64,000 nucleotides of DNA, taken from contig NZ_CP146614.1 in the NCBI RefSeq assembly GCF_037094685.1, forward strand, positions 2,418,001 through 2,482,000. The letters are read 5' to 3'. Below are positions 33,913 through 43,033 of the stretch, piece by piece. The stretch is from Massilia sp. METH4. Its GTDB lineage: Bacteria; Pseudomonadota; Gammaproteobacteria; Burkholderiales; Burkholderiaceae_D. Positions within the stretch are counted from its first letter, which is position 1, and every line of letters starts with the position of its first letter. The notes beneath the pieces were generated by a model, which was given only the letters and a program-made list of their open reading frames with translations, was not told the origin of the DNA and did not search any database. The position numbers and the translations under genes are program-made.

Positions 33913-35007
33913 TCAGAACGCGTGCTTGATGCCGGTGATGATGCCGGTTTGCGACATGCCGGCGCCCACGGAGCCGCCCGCGGACATGGCGACGGCGGCG
34001 GTGCCGTCGTTGTTCAGGCGGCCGCCGGCGATGTAGACGGCGGTGCGGGTCGACAGCAGGTAGGTGGCGCGCACCAGGGCTTGCTTGGTGTCGTTGCCGG
34101 TGGCGCGGTAATCGAGCCTGGCGAGCTGGCCGTCGATCGTCAGCAGCGGCGTCACGTTGTAGGCGACGCCCACGTAGTACAGGCGGCTCTTCGGCTGCGT
34201 CGTCGAACCCTCGTTATCGCGCAGCAGCACGCCGCCGCCCACCTTCCAGTCGGCCCCTTTCAGCAAGCCGGCGACGTGCAGGCGGCTGTCGGTCTTGTCG
34301 CTCGTGTTCAAGCCGTTGGCGGCCGTGGGGCTGCCGTGGATGCGGTCATAGGCGGCCAGTACGGTCCACGTGGGGCGGTCGTAGCGCAGCAGCGCCGACC
34401 ATTCGCGGCATGCTTGCGCATCGGTGGCCGATTCGCCGGCGCAGTTGGTCCCCGAAGCGCCGCCGGCCGACGAGGTGTCGCGCCCCAGGCTGTACGTGGC
34501 GCCCACGGTCACGCCGTTGAAGGTGCCCTTGTAGGCAATCGAATTGTCGCTGCGGCCATTCGGCACGGCCGGATCGAGCGCGCCCAGGCCGTATTGCGAC
34601 GGGCCGAACGTGTCGACGTCGAACGAGGACACGTACAGCATGTTGTAGTTGCGGCCGATGGTGACCTGGCCCCAGCTGCCGGCCAGGCCCACCCATGCCT
34701 GCCGGCCGAACAGGCGGCCGCCCTGGTTCAGCGTCCCGGAATCGGGCGCGAAGCCGTTTTCCAGCGTGAAGATGGCCTTCAGGCCATTGCCCAGGTCTTC
34801 GCTGCCCTTGAAGCCGATGCGCGACGGGAACATGCCGCCGCCCAGGCTGGGGCTGCGGGTCACGTCGTTGCCGGCCGCGTCCGCGTTGGTGTAGTGCTCG
34901 ACCGCGGCATCGATGATGCCGTAGACCGAGATGGAACTCTGCGCCTGCGCCGGCAACGTGGCGGCCATGCCGGCTGCGATGGCAGTGGCGATCAAAGTCT
35001 TCTTCAT
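33913..35007 (-). CDS. General porin (Gram-negative, Burkholderiales type)
   Basis: This 364-residue outer-membrane protein has a signal peptide (MKKTLIATAIAAGMAATLPAQA, cleaved before QSSISVYG). The first strand SSISVYGIIDAAVEHYTN and the later SRIGFKGSEDLGNGLKAIF are the signature of the 16-strand porin family of Burkholderiales, and the chain ends in a C-terminal Phe (GIKHAF). It lies downstream of gallate dioxygenase on the same strand, 118 bp away, and may admit aromatic acids as part of this cluster. The GGAGGAGACAGC ribosome site is strong. Confidence 0.94.
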   Translation of the reverse strand: MKKTLIATAIAAGMAATLPAQAQSSISVYGIIDAAVEHYTNADAAGNDVTRSPSLGGGMFPSRIGFKGSEDLGNGLKAIFTLENGFAPDSGTLNQGGRLFGRQAWVGLAGSWGQVTIGRNYNMLYVSSFDVDTFGPSQYGLGALDPAVPNGRSDNSIAYKGTFNGVTVGATYSLGRDTSSAGGASGTNCAGESATDAQACREWSALLRYDRPTWTVLAAYDRIHGSPTAANGLNTSDKTDSRLHVAGLLKGADWKVGGGVLLRDNEGSTTQPKSRLYYVGVAYNVTPLLTIDGQLARLDYRATGNDTKQALVRATYLLSTRTAVYIAGGRLNNDGTAAVAMSAGGSVGAGMSQTGIITGIKHAF

Positions 35008-35125
35008 GCTGTCTCCTCCAGTGAATCGAATCGTTATGCGTGGACATGCGTGCGTTGCCGCGCCCGGCCAAGGGGCGGCATCGCGCTAAAACAGGGAATG
35101 CGGGCGGCAAGCCCGCAACGGCGAA

Positions 35126-36436
35126 TCAGGCCTTCGGCTTGTTCCAGTCGGCGTCCTTGGCGGCGCCGCCCACGGAGTACAGGGCTTTCGTGTTGCGCGT
35201 TTTCTGGAACTCTTCCAGTGTTTCACCTCGCATGGCCGCGTAGATGTGCAGGTTCGACACCCCCACCGCGGCGCCCAGCTTCTCGAGCAGGAAGAAGATC
35301 ACGCCGTAGCGGATCATGCCCTGCCAGTCGCGCTCCGAGATGAGCCGGCGCTCGACGTCGGTCAGGCCGGCCTCGTCGTATGTCGCTTCCGGCGCTTCCT
35401 TGAAGCGGGCGCGGAACTCGGGCTTGATCAGCTGGTGCAGGTACTTGTTGACCCGGTAGGCGCGCGAGCTCGTCTCCAGCGTGAACGGGTAGGTGCCGGC
35501 CAGTTCCTCCGCCCCCTTCGTTTGCAGGGCGATATGCTCGCGGTGCCGTTCGATGGCGCGCCGGTGCAGCGCCGGGTCGACCGGCACGGCATTCTCGTAG
35601 ATCGATACGGCGATACCCGTCATCGAAGGCAGGTAGTACTCGCGGTGCAGGCAGTCGATCTTGCCGGCCATGGCGCCGCGCATGATCATCCACATCACCA
35701 CCTCGGCGCTTTCCCAGCCGCCCAGGCGGGCGAAGTCGGCGTGCGTCAGGTCCAGCAGCGCTTCGGGGTCGGCCTCGAACATGTCGAGGAAGCGGCTGTC
35801 CCACTCGGTATTGTTGAAGCCCGCGCGCTCGCCGTGCACCTGGTGCGACAGGCCGCCGGTCGCCACGATGGCCACGTTGATGTCCTCGGGGAAGCTCTCG
35901 ATGGCGCGGCGCAGCGCCTGGCCCAGCTTGTAGCAACGGCGGCCGGACGGCACGGGGAATTGCAGCACGCCCACCTGCAGCGGCACGATCTTGCCCGGCC
36001 ACGCATCGACCCCATCCTTGCCGTCGTGCGGCCACATGATCGACAGCGGCGAGAAGCAGCCGTGATCCAGGGGTTTGTCCTGGAAGAACGACATGTCGAA
36101 TTCGTCGGCCATCAGCGACTGGCCGATATGCTGGGCCAGGCCAGTGTGGCCGCCGACGGGCGGCAGGTTGCGCGCGCCGCCGCCTTCGTCCGCCGGCCTG
36201 TATTCGCTGCCGATGCCCAGCGCGAATGCCGAGTAGTGGTCGAAGAAGAACGAGGTGACGTGATCGTTGAAGATCGTCAGCAGCACGTCGGGCTTCTTTT
36301 CGGCCAGCCATTGCTGCACCGGCTCGTAGGCCTTGAAGATCGGGGCCCAGACGGCGTCGTGCTGCTTGTTCGCGTCCAGCGCGAAGCCGATCGTGGGAGT
36401 GTGGGAAGACGCGATTGCGCCGATGATGTTAGCCAT
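35126..36436 (-). CDS. galA: Gallate dioxygenase
   Basis: This 436-residue extradiol enzyme opens the gallate ring to 4-oxalomesaconate using Fe(II). The N-terminal LigB-like domain (about 1-280) holds SSHTPTIGFALD and NDHVTSFFFDH with metal-ligand histidines, and GGLSHQVHG. The C-terminal LigA-like domain (about 310-420) is fused, which distinguishes gallate dioxygenases (GalA, DesB) from protocatechuate 4,5-dioxygenase with its two separate subunits. It sits between the MFS transporter (22-bp gap) and the porin. Confidence 0.95.
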   Translation of the reverse strand: MANIIGAIASSHTPTIGFALDANKQHDAVWAPIFKAYEPVQQWLAEKKPDVLLTIFNDHVTSFFFDHYSAFALGIGSEYRPADEGGGARNLPPVGGHTGLAQHIGQSLMADEFDMSFFQDKPLDHGCFSPLSIMWPHDGKDGVDAWPGKIVPLQVGVLQFPVPSGRRCYKLGQALRRAIESFPEDINVAIVATGGLSHQVHGERAGFNNTEWDSRFLDMFEADPEALLDLTHADFARLGGWESAEVVMWMIMRGAMAGKIDCLHREYYLPSMTGIAVSIYENAVPVDPALHRRAIERHREHIALQTKGAEELAGTYPFTLETSSRAYRVNKYLHQLIKPEFRARFKEAPEATYDEAGLTDVERRLISERDWQGMIRYGVIFFLLEKLGAAVGVSNLHIYAAMRGETLEEFQKTRNTKALYSVGGAAKDADWNKPKA

Positions 36437-36458
36437 GATGGTTCATTCCATTACAGTG

Positions 36459-37790
36459 TCAGGCCAAGGCCGGATGTTTTTTTCCCAGCGTGGCCGCGAT
36501 GATCGCGATGGCGGCAATGGTGGCCGGAATCGCCAGGATTGAGATGACGGACGAGAAGCCCCAGCCCATCGTCAGCAGCATGCCGCCCAGGAAGGAGCCG
36601 GATATGCTGCCGAAGCGGCCGATGCCCAGCATCCAGGAAACGCCCGTCGCCCGCACCGCGGTCGGGTAGCAGGAGGGAGCGAAGGCATTCATGCCCGTCT
36701 GCGCGCCGCTCATGCAGAAGCCGGCCAGCAGCACGAACATGGCGAACAGCGACGATTCCACGCCGGAGGATGCCAGCATCAGGATGAAGGCGGCGCCCCC
36801 GATGTAGGCGGTGGCAATGACCTTGTTGGGTACCCAGCGGTCCATGAAGTAGCCCACGAACAGCGCGCCCACGGTGCCGCCCAGCTGGAACAGCGCCGTG
36901 ATGTTGGCGGCGCGCTCGATCGGCAGGCCGGCATCCTTGATCAGCGTGGGCAGCCAGCCGCTGAGCAGGTAGATCACCATCAGGCCCATGAAATACGTGG
37001 CCCACAGCGACAGCGTGGTCTTGCGGAACTGGCTCGAGACGAGGGCGGCGGCCGGCGCGGCGGTCTTCACGGCCTGTTCGCTGTTCGTGTATGCCCCGGC
37101 CTGCGGAATGTCGTTGCCGCATACGCGGCGCAGCGTGCGGGCAATGCGCTCGGCGGGGAATTTCTTCGTCACGAGGAATTGCGTCGATTCCGGCACCAGC
37201 CAAAGGTAGAACGGCAGGCAGGCCAGCGGGATAGCGCCGCCGATCATCAGCACCGTGCGCCAGCCGTGGTCGGGCAGGATCGCGGCGGCGCCGAAGCCCA
37301 CCAGGGCGGAACCCAGGTTGAAGCCGGTGAACATGATCGCCAGCAGCGTGCTGCGGCGTTTCTCGGGCAGGTATTCGGAGAGCAGCGTGGTCGTCGTCGG
37401 CATCGCGGCGCCCAGGCCCAGGCCGGTCAGGAACCGCAGCACCGATAAGGTAATGACATCGGTCGCGAAGCCGCACAGCAGGCTGAACAGGCCGAACCAG
37501 AAGATGGACGTCATCAACAGTTTCTTGCGGCCGTAGCGGTCCGACAGCGGGCCGACCAGCAGCGCGCCGATGGCCAGGCCGATCGGCGCGGCGCTCATGA
37601 CGACGCCGAACGCCGCCTTGGAAATGCCCCATTCCCTGGTGATGGCGGGCGCGAGGAAGCCCATGATGGCCACGTCCATGCCGTCGGTAGCCACGATGAG
37701 GAAGCAGAGGACCAGCAGCAGCCACTGGTAGCCGCTCATGCCGCGGCCGTTGATGGTTGCCCGGACGTCGAGCGATTGTACGGTATTCAT
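36459..37790 (-). CDS. galT: MFS aromatic acid:H+ symporter, probable gallate transporter
   Basis: This 443-residue, 12-helix carrier belongs to the AAHS family of aromatic acid symporters (PcaK, GalT). It shows ATDGMDVAIMGFLAPAI in helix 1 (the Asp pair important for PcaK), GPLSDRYGRKKLL after helix 2 and the duplicated loop DRWVPNK after helix 8. It is 22 bp upstream of gallate dioxygenase in the same transcript, so gallate import is the obvious role; the symbol follows that inference. Confidence 0.9.
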   Translation of the reverse strand: MNTVQSLDVRATINGRGMSGYQWLLLVLCFLIVATDGMDVAIMGFLAPAITREWGISKAAFGVVMSAAPIGLAIGALLVGPLSDRYGRKKLLMTSIFWFGLFSLLCGFATDVITLSVLRFLTGLGLGAAMPTTTTLLSEYLPEKRRSTLLAIMFTGFNLGSALVGFGAAAILPDHGWRTVLMIGGAIPLACLPFYLWLVPESTQFLVTKKFPAERIARTLRRVCGNDIPQAGAYTNSEQAVKTAAPAAALVSSQFRKTTLSLWATYFMGLMVIYLLSGWLPTLIKDAGLPIERAANITALFQLGGTVGALFVGYFMDRWVPNKVIATAYIGGAAFILMLASSGVESSLFAMFVLLAGFCMSGAQTGMNAFAPSCYPTAVRATGVSWMLGIGRFGSISGSFLGGMLLTMGWGFSSVISILAIPATIAAIAIIAATLGKKHPALA

Positions 37791-37858
37791 TAAGTCTCCA
37801 GTCGGTAAACACCTGTTTTGATCGGGCAGCGCGCGTGGCTACGCTTTCCTGCCCTGTA

Positions 37859-37882
37859 ATGCCTGGCATGAATATCAGGCAT
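37859..37882. promoter_or_regulatory. Candidate GalR operator upstream of the gallate transporter
   Basis: ATGCCTG (37859-37865) and CAGGCAT (37876-37882) form a perfect 7-bp inverted repeat with a 10-bp AT-rich spacer, in the 210-bp gap between the transporter start and the LysR gene. The form and place suit LysR activation of the galT-galA-porin operon. Confidence 0.55.
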
Positions 37883-38000
37883 CACCACGCAACAAGTGTA
37901 CGTTTTGGAGTCGCGGCAAGTATTGCCTTTACCTGCCGCGGCGTTGCAATCTGCTTATCGGCATGGGAAGAGAACGGTAAAGAAATGTAAAGCGGGGGTG

Positions 38001-39227
38001 CTATCGCCAGCGTGCACTGGCTGCGTCGATCTCGCCCAGCAGCGCGTTCGCGCCGGGCGACAGGTGGGCGCCGCGCCGCGTGATCAGGCCGATCCGGCGT
38101 TCCAGTCCGGCCATGTCGTAGGGCAGCACCGCCAGCTGGCCGGTCGCGATTTCATGGTGCAACTGGTGGGCCGACAGCGCCGTGAGCATGTCGCTTTCCA
38201 CCAGCAGCCCGCGCAGCAGCGCCAGGTCGCCCGTTTCCACGGCCGGCTGCGGCGGCACCGCGCCGCGCGCGCGGAAAAAGTTTTCCAGCGATTCGCGCAG
38301 CGGCGTGCCGGCGCGCGACAGCACCCACGGCCAGCCGGCCAGGTCGGCATCGGTCACCCGGCGCTTGCGGGCCAGCGGATGCCCGCTGCGTGCCACCAGC
38401 GCGACCATGTCCTCGATCAGCACGCGGTCCTCGAATGCGTCGCCGGCCCCAGGCCGCAGCGCGCCCACGATGAAATCCACGCGGCCCGACAGCAGCCCGG
38501 CGGTCAATTCCTCGTACGGGCTTTCCAGTGAACGGATGCGCAGGCGCGGGTGCTTTTGCAGTACGGCCGCGATGGCCACCGGCAGCAGCTGCGAGCGCGC
38601 CAGCGGCAACGCGCCGACGGTGACCACGCCTTCCACCACGCCGGCCAGGGCCGCGATGTCCTCGGGGATATGCCGCAGTTCCGCCAGCACGCGCTCGAAG
38701 CGCTCCACCCAGCGGCGGCCGGCATCGGTCGGGACCATGCCGTGTGCGGTGCGCAGGAACAGCGGCTGGCCCAGCATGTCTTCCAGCCGCGCGATGGCCT
38801 GGCTGACGGCCGATTGCGAGGTGCCCAGCGCATGCGCCACCGTCGGCATGTGGTGCACCTCGGCCAGCAGCGCGGCGGCCTGCAGGCGGCGTTCGTTCAG
38901 CAGCGCCTCGATGCCGCCGACGTTGGTCCCCTCCCTGCCACCGTTCTTGTCGCCCGTTTTGCGCAGGCGCACGGCATCGTCCCGCACGTCGCGCAATTCC
39001 GCCTCGATGCGGTCGGCACGCAGCTTGGCCAGCTGGCCGGCCGCCGTGAGCAGCATGCCGCGCCCCTTGCGCTCGAACAGCAGCACGCCCAGGCTCGCTT
39101 CCAGCGCCGTCACGGAGCGCGCCACGGCCGACGATGCCCGGAACAGCGCGTCGGAAGAGCGGCGGATGCCGCCCGTGGCGGCGACGACGGAAAACGCGTG
39201 CAGGTGGCGCAGGCTGACAGTGCTCAT
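38001..39227 (-). CDS. galR: LysR-family regulator with two winged-helix domains, probable GalR
   Basis: This 408-residue protein is about 100 longer than a usual LysR. It carries two winged-helix domains: residues 1-70 (SLRHLHAFSVVAATGGIRRS, ALEASLGVLLFERKGRG) and 108-175 (TVAHALGTSQSAVSQAIARL, RLEDMLGQPLFLRTAHGM), before the effector domain (about 190-400). Long gallate regulators of this kind are known from pseudomonads. The first domain's recognition helix looks less standard than the second's. It is divergent from the gal pathway genes at 39320 and upstream of galT-galA, so it probably activates both. Confidence 0.88.
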   Translation of the reverse strand: MSTVSLRHLHAFSVVAATGGIRRSSDALFRASSAVARSVTALEASLGVLLFERKGRGMLLTAAGQLAKLRADRIEAELRDVRDDAVRLRKTGDKNGGREGTNVGGIEALLNERRLQAAALLAEVHHMPTVAHALGTSQSAVSQAIARLEDMLGQPLFLRTAHGMVPTDAGRRWVERFERVLAELRHIPEDIAALAGVVEGVVTVGALPLARSQLLPVAIAAVLQKHPRLRIRSLESPYEELTAGLLSGRVDFIVGALRPGAGDAFEDRVLIEDMVALVARSGHPLARKRRVTDADLAGWPWVLSRAGTPLRESLENFFRARGAVPPQPAVETGDLALLRGLLVESDMLTALSAHQLHHEIATGQLAVLPYDMAGLERRIGLITRRGAHLSPGANALLGEIDAASARWR

Positions 39228-39319
39228 GGAGGCATCCGAAACGAGTCGATAAGAGAATTAGAACAAAACCAGCGCGACAACGCAACCACGCGGCAAGCGC
39301 CCGGCCGGATACTGGCCGC

Positions 39320-40435
39320 ATGTCAACTCACGCCGACCGAGCCATGGACTACGCTCCCTCCGACCTGCGCGCCGTGCCCTGCATGCTGATGCGGGGCGGC
39401 ACGTCGCGCGGCCCGTTCTTCCTCGAATCCGACCTGCCGGCCGATCCTGCCCGGCGCGACAAGCTGCTGCTGGCCGCGATGGGTTCGCCCGACCCGCGCC
39501 AGATCGACGGCCTGGGCGGCGCGCATCCGCTGACCAGCAAGGTCGGCATCGTGCGCCGCAGCACCACGCCGGGCGTGGACCTCGACTTCCTGTTCGCGCA
39601 ACTGCAGCCGAACGGCGACACGGTGGACGTAACGCCGAACTGCGGCAACATGCTGGCCGCCGTGCTGCCATTCGCGCTGGAACGCGGCCTGCTGCCGATC
39701 GGCGACGGCACGACGACGGCGCGCATCCTCACGCTCAATACCGATATGCAGTGCGATGTGAGCGTGCCCACGCCGGGCGGGCGCCTGCAATACACGGGCG
39801 GCACGCGCATCGACGGCGTGCCCGGTACCGCCGCTCCCGTGAGCATCAACTTCCTGGATACGGCCGGCTCTGTGTGCCCGGGGCTTCTGCCGAGCGGCCG
39901 GGCGCTGGACCGCGTGGACGTGCCGGGACTCGGCACCGTGGAGGCCACGCTGATCGACAACGGCATGCCGATGGTACTGGTGCGCGCCGGCGACTTCGGT
40001 ATCACCGGCGATGAAACGGCCGGCGAGCTCAATGCCCATGGCGCCTTGAAGGAAAAGATCGAAGCGCTGCGCCTGGTCTGCGGCCCGCTGATGGGCCTGG
40101 GCGACGTGAAGGCGAAGAACTACCCGAAGATGTGCCTCGTCGCGCCACCGAAGGCGGGCGGCGCGATCGCCACCCGCTGCTTCATCCCGCACGTGTGCCA
40201 TGACTCGATCGGCGTGCTGGCGGCCGTCACCGTCGCCACCGCCTGCGTGCTGGATGGATCGATCGCCCAGGGCATCGCCGCCGTGCCGGCCGGCCGCACG
40301 AAGGCCGTTTCGGTCGAGCACCCGACCGGCGAATTTTCCGTCGAGCTGGAAGTCGACGGCCAGCAAGTCGCCCGCGCGGCCCTGCTGCGCACCGCCCGCC
40401 CGATCATGCGCGGCGAAGTACTGATACCAGAGTAA
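39320..40435 (+). CDS. galD: 4-oxalomesaconate tautomerase (PrpF family)
   Basis: This 371-residue PrpF-fold isomerase has AVPCMLMRGGTSRGPFFLES near the N-terminus (substrate loop), GGAHPLTSKVGIV, and TPNCGNMLAAVLPFA with the catalytic cysteine of the fold. GalD converts the keto form of 4-oxalomesaconate, the product of gallate dioxygenase, to the enol form used by the hydratase. Two ATGs are possible (39320 and 39344), neither with a clear ribosome site; I kept the first. It leads the plus-strand operon with the hydratase and aldolase. Confidence 0.9.
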   Translation: MSTHADRAMDYAPSDLRAVPCMLMRGGTSRGPFFLESDLPADPARRDKLLLAAMGSPDPRQIDGLGGAHPLTSKVGIVRRSTTPGVDLDFLFAQLQPNGDTVDVTPNCGNMLAAVLPFALERGLLPIGDGTTTARILTLNTDMQCDVSVPTPGGRLQYTGGTRIDGVPGTAAPVSINFLDTAGSVCPGLLPSGRALDRVDVPGLGTVEATLIDNGMPMVLVRAGDFGITGDETAGELNAHGALKEKIEALRLVCGPLMGLGDVKAKNYPKMCLVAPPKAGGAIATRCFIPHVCHDSIGVLAAVTVATACVLDGSIAQGIAAVPAGRTKAVSVEHPTGEFSVELEVDGQQVARAALLRTARPIMRGEVLIPE

Positions 40436-40451
40436 CAACGAGGAATACGAG

Positions 40452-41489
40452 ATGAAGAACCCATTGATCATCGATTGCCACGGCCACTACACGACGGCGC
40501 CCAAGGCGCTGGAGGATTGGCGTAACGCGCAGATCGCCAACCTGAACACGCCCGAGCAGGGCCCGCGCGTCTCCGATCTGAAGATTTCGGACGACGAACT
40601 GCGCGAAACGATCGAGACCAACCAGCTGCGCCTGATGAAGGAGCGTGGTTCGGACCTGACCATCTTTTCGCCGCGCGCCAGCTTCATGGCCCACCACATC
40701 GGCGACTTCAACACGAGCGCCACGTGGGCCGCGATCTGCAACGAGCTGTGCGCGCGCGTGGCGCAGCTGTTCCCGGACAACTTCGCGACCGCCGCGATGC
40801 TGCCGCAGTCGCCCGGTGTCGATCCGTCCAGCTGCATTCGTGAGCTGGAGAAATGCGTGAAGGAATACGGCGCCGTGGGGCTGAACCTGAATCCCGATCC
40901 ATCCGGCGGCCACTGGACGTCGCCGCCGCTGTCCGATCGCCACTGGTACCCGATCTACGAAAAGATGGTGGAGTACGACATCCCGGCGATGATCCACGTC
41001 TCCACCAGCTGCAATGCGTGCTTCCACACGACCGGTGCGCACTACCTGAACGCGGACACGACGGCCTTCATGCAATGCCTGACGAGCGACCTGTTCAAGG
41101 ATTTCCCCACGTTGAAATTCCTGATTCCGCACGGCGGCGGCGCGGTGCCTTACCACTGGGGCCGCTTCCGCGGCCTGGCGCAGGAAATGAAGAAGCCGCC
41201 GCTGGCCGAGCACCTGCTGGAGAACATCTTCTTCGACACCTGCGTGTATCACCAGCCGGGCATCGACCTGCTCACGAAAGTGATCCCGGTGAAGAACGTG
41301 CTGTTCGCCTCCGAGATGATCGGAGCCGTGCGCGGCATCGACCCGGAAACGGGCAACTACTACGACGACACGAAACGCTATATCCAGGCCGCCAGGCTGA
41401 CCGACGAGGAACGCTTCGCGATCTTCGAGGGCAACGCGCGCCGCGTGTTCCCGCGCCTGGACGCACAATTGAAACAGAAGGGACAATGA
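40452..41489 (+). CDS. ligJ: 4-oxalomesaconate hydratase, LigJ type (amidohydrolase family)
   Basis: This 345-residue amidohydrolase-fold protein starts with the metal motif IDCHGHYTT (H-x-H) and shows [32 protein letters not shown] and [14 protein letters not shown]. These match LigJ/OMA hydratases, which add water to 4-oxalomesaconate to give 4-carboxy-4-hydroxy-2-oxoadipate. Pseudomonad gallate clusters instead use GalB of the PIG-L family, so this cluster is a mix of Gal and Lig parts. A CAACGAGGAA ribosome site lies before the ATG. Confidence 0.9.
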   Translation: MKNPLIIDCHGHYTTAPKALEDWRNAQIANLNTPEQGPRVSDLKISDDELRETIETNQLRLMKERGSDLTIFSPRASFMAHHIGDFNTSATWAAICNELCARVAQLFPDNFATAAMLPQSPGVDPSSCIRELEKCVKEYGAVGLNLNPDPSGGHWTSPPLSDRHWYPIYEKMVEYDIPAMIHVSTSCNACFHTTGAHYLNADTTAFMQCLTSDLFKDFPTLKFLIPHGGGAVPYHWGRFRGLAQEMKKPPLAEHLLENIFFDTCVYHQPGIDLLTKVIPVKNVLFASEMIGAVRGIDPETGNYYDDTKRYIQAARLTDEERFAIFEGNARRVFPRLDAQLKQKGQ

Positions 41490-41490
41490 C

Positions 41491-42189
41491 ATGAGCACAC
41501 CAATGATGAATCAGCTGGGCATCGTCAAGCGCCATATCGAGCGGGCCGATCCGGCCGCCGTCGCGCGCCTGTCCACGCTGGGCAGCGCCACCGTGCACGA
41601 GGCCATGGGCCGCGTGGGCCTGCTGAAACCCTATATGCGCCCGATCTACCAGGGTGCCGAAGCCACCGGCACCGCCGTCACCGTGCTGCTGCACCCGGGC
41701 GACAACTGGATGATGCACGTGGTGGCCGAGCAGATCCAGCCGGGCGACATCGTGGTGGCCGCCATCACGGCCGAATGCACGGACGGCTACTTCGGCGACC
41801 TGCTGGCCACCAGCTTCCAGGCGCGCGGCGCCAGGGCGCTGGTGATCGACGCCGGCGTGCGCGACGTGAAATTCCTGCGCGAGATGGGCTTTCCCGTGTG
41901 GAGCAAGAGCATCAGCGCGAAGGGCTGCATCAAGTCCACGCTGGGTTCCGTGAACATCCCCGTGCTGTGCGCCGGCGCGCTGGTCAATCCGGGCGACGTG
42001 ATCGTGGCCGATGAAGACGGCGTGGTGGTCGTGCCGGCCCTCGATGCGGCGCGCGTGGCGGACGTGGCGCAACAGCGCGAGGACCTGGAAGGCGAGAAGC
42101 GCGCCAGGCTGGCAGCGGGCGTACTGGGGCTGGACATGTACAAGATGCGCGAGCCGCTGGCCGCGGCCGGGCTGAAGTACATCGATTGA
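41491..42189 (+). CDS. galC: 4-carboxy-4-hydroxy-2-oxoadipate aldolase
   Basis: This 232-residue enzyme has the RraA-like class II aldolase fold (LigK/GalC/HMG aldolase). It splits 4-carboxy-4-hydroxy-2-oxoadipate into pyruvate and oxaloacetate and ends the gallate route. [31 protein letters not shown] and [20 protein letters not shown] hold the metal and pyruvate-binding residues (Arg and Asp of DAGVRD). The start lies one base after the hydratase stop. A 55-bp tandem repeat follows its stop. Confidence 0.93.
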   Translation: MSTPMMNQLGIVKRHIERADPAAVARLSTLGSATVHEAMGRVGLLKPYMRPIYQGAEATGTAVTVLLHPGDNWMMHVVAEQIQPGDIVVAAITAECTDGYFGDLLATSFQARGARALVIDAGVRDVKFLREMGFPVWSKSISAKGCIKSTLGSVNIPVLCAGALVNPGDVIVADEDGVVVVPALDAARVADVAQQREDLEGEKRARLAAGVLGLDMYKMREPLAAAGLKYID

Positions 42190-42198
42190 TCTCCCGCC

Positions 42199-42352
42199 GA
42201 GCTCGTGTCACGGTGCCTGACCCCGTGACACGAACTCAGCCATTGTGCATCATGAGCTCGTGTCAGGGTGCCTGACCCCGTGACACGAACTCGGCCATTG
42301 TGCATCATGAGCTCGTGTCAGGGTGCCTGACCCCGTGACACGAACTCGGCCT
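42199..42352. repeat. 55-bp tandem repeat, 2.8 copies, each a hairpin
   Basis: The unit begins GAGCTCGTGTCAGGGTGCC at 42199, 42254 and 42309; the third copy stops after about 44 bp. Each unit is an inverted repeat: GAGCTCGTGTCA pairs with TGACACGAACTC with one mismatch, and GGGT/ACCC pair inside the loop. Units two and three are identical where they overlap and unit one differs at two visible places. The array fills the gap between the aldolase and the convergent methyltransferase, and its last copy ends a few bases from that gene's stop. It may also stop transcripts. Confidence 0.9.
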
Positions 42353-42358
42353 TCAGTG

Positions 42359-42955
42359 TCATACGCCGCTGCGGGTGGCGAGGAACTCGCCCTTGCCCAC
42401 GGCAACGAGGCTGCACAGGAACCCGTCATCCTGCACCGCCTGCATGAAGGATTCCATTTCCTCCGCGTGCGGGATGGCGTTGTCGACCACCAGCAGGCCG
42501 CGCGGGCGCAGCACGCGCCGGATTTCGGGCCACCAGCCTTCGTACTGGCTGCGGTCCGAATCGAGGAACACCAGGTCGTAGGCCGCGTCGCCGGCCACGC
42601 GCAGCACCTCGCCTGCATCGGCGTTCAACGCGTCGATGCGCTCGCCCAGCCCGGCGCGGGCAAAGTTCTCCTGCGCCATTGCATACTTCGTATCCTGCAG
42701 CTCCACCGTCGTGACCCTGCCGTCGGCATCGAGCGCGTTCGCCAGCCACAGCGTGGAGTAGCCGTTCGAGGTGCCGATCTCGAGGATGTCGCGGGCAAGC
42801 GTCGCGCGCACCAGCACGGCCAGGAATTCGCCCGTGTCGCGCGTGATGTTCAGCATGCGCTGGGCGCTGCCCGGATCGCCATGCTTGACGGCGTCATCGT
42901 TGTCGCTGCCGAACCGTTCGAGTTCTTCCAGCAGCAGGGTCAGGTCGGTATTCAT
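42359..42955 (-). CDS. Class I SAM-dependent O-methyltransferase
   Basis: This 198-residue protein is of the catechol/caffeoyl-CoA O-methyltransferase type. The SAM site is ILEIGTSNGYSTLWLA (motif I), followed by VTTVELQD and the metal-binding YDLVFLDSDRSQYEGWW. It should methylate a hydroxyl of a small aromatic or similar molecule using Mg2+. The place next to the gallate genes may be chance, since it is on the opposite strand and past a repeat. A GGAGCCGCC site precedes the start. Confidence 0.87.
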   Translation of the reverse strand: MNTDLTLLLEELERFGSDNDDAVKHGDPGSAQRMLNITRDTGEFLAVLVRATLARDILEIGTSNGYSTLWLANALDADGRVTTVELQDTKYAMAQENFARAGLGERIDALNADAGEVLRVAGDAAYDLVFLDSDRSQYEGWWPEIRRVLRPRGLLVVDNAIPHAEEMESFMQAVQDDGFLCSLVAVGKGEFLATRSGV

Positions 42956-43033
42956 GGCGGCTCCTCGGGAAGGGTGCCGCCATGTTGCCAGAAATCGCGG
43001 CGGCGTTGCAACGCGCGGGCGATGCCGGTTCCC

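Noticed and set aside
42199..42352. The 55-bp tandem array as a CRISPR
   Set aside because: The units are contiguous and wholly repeated with no unique spacers, and no cas genes are near.
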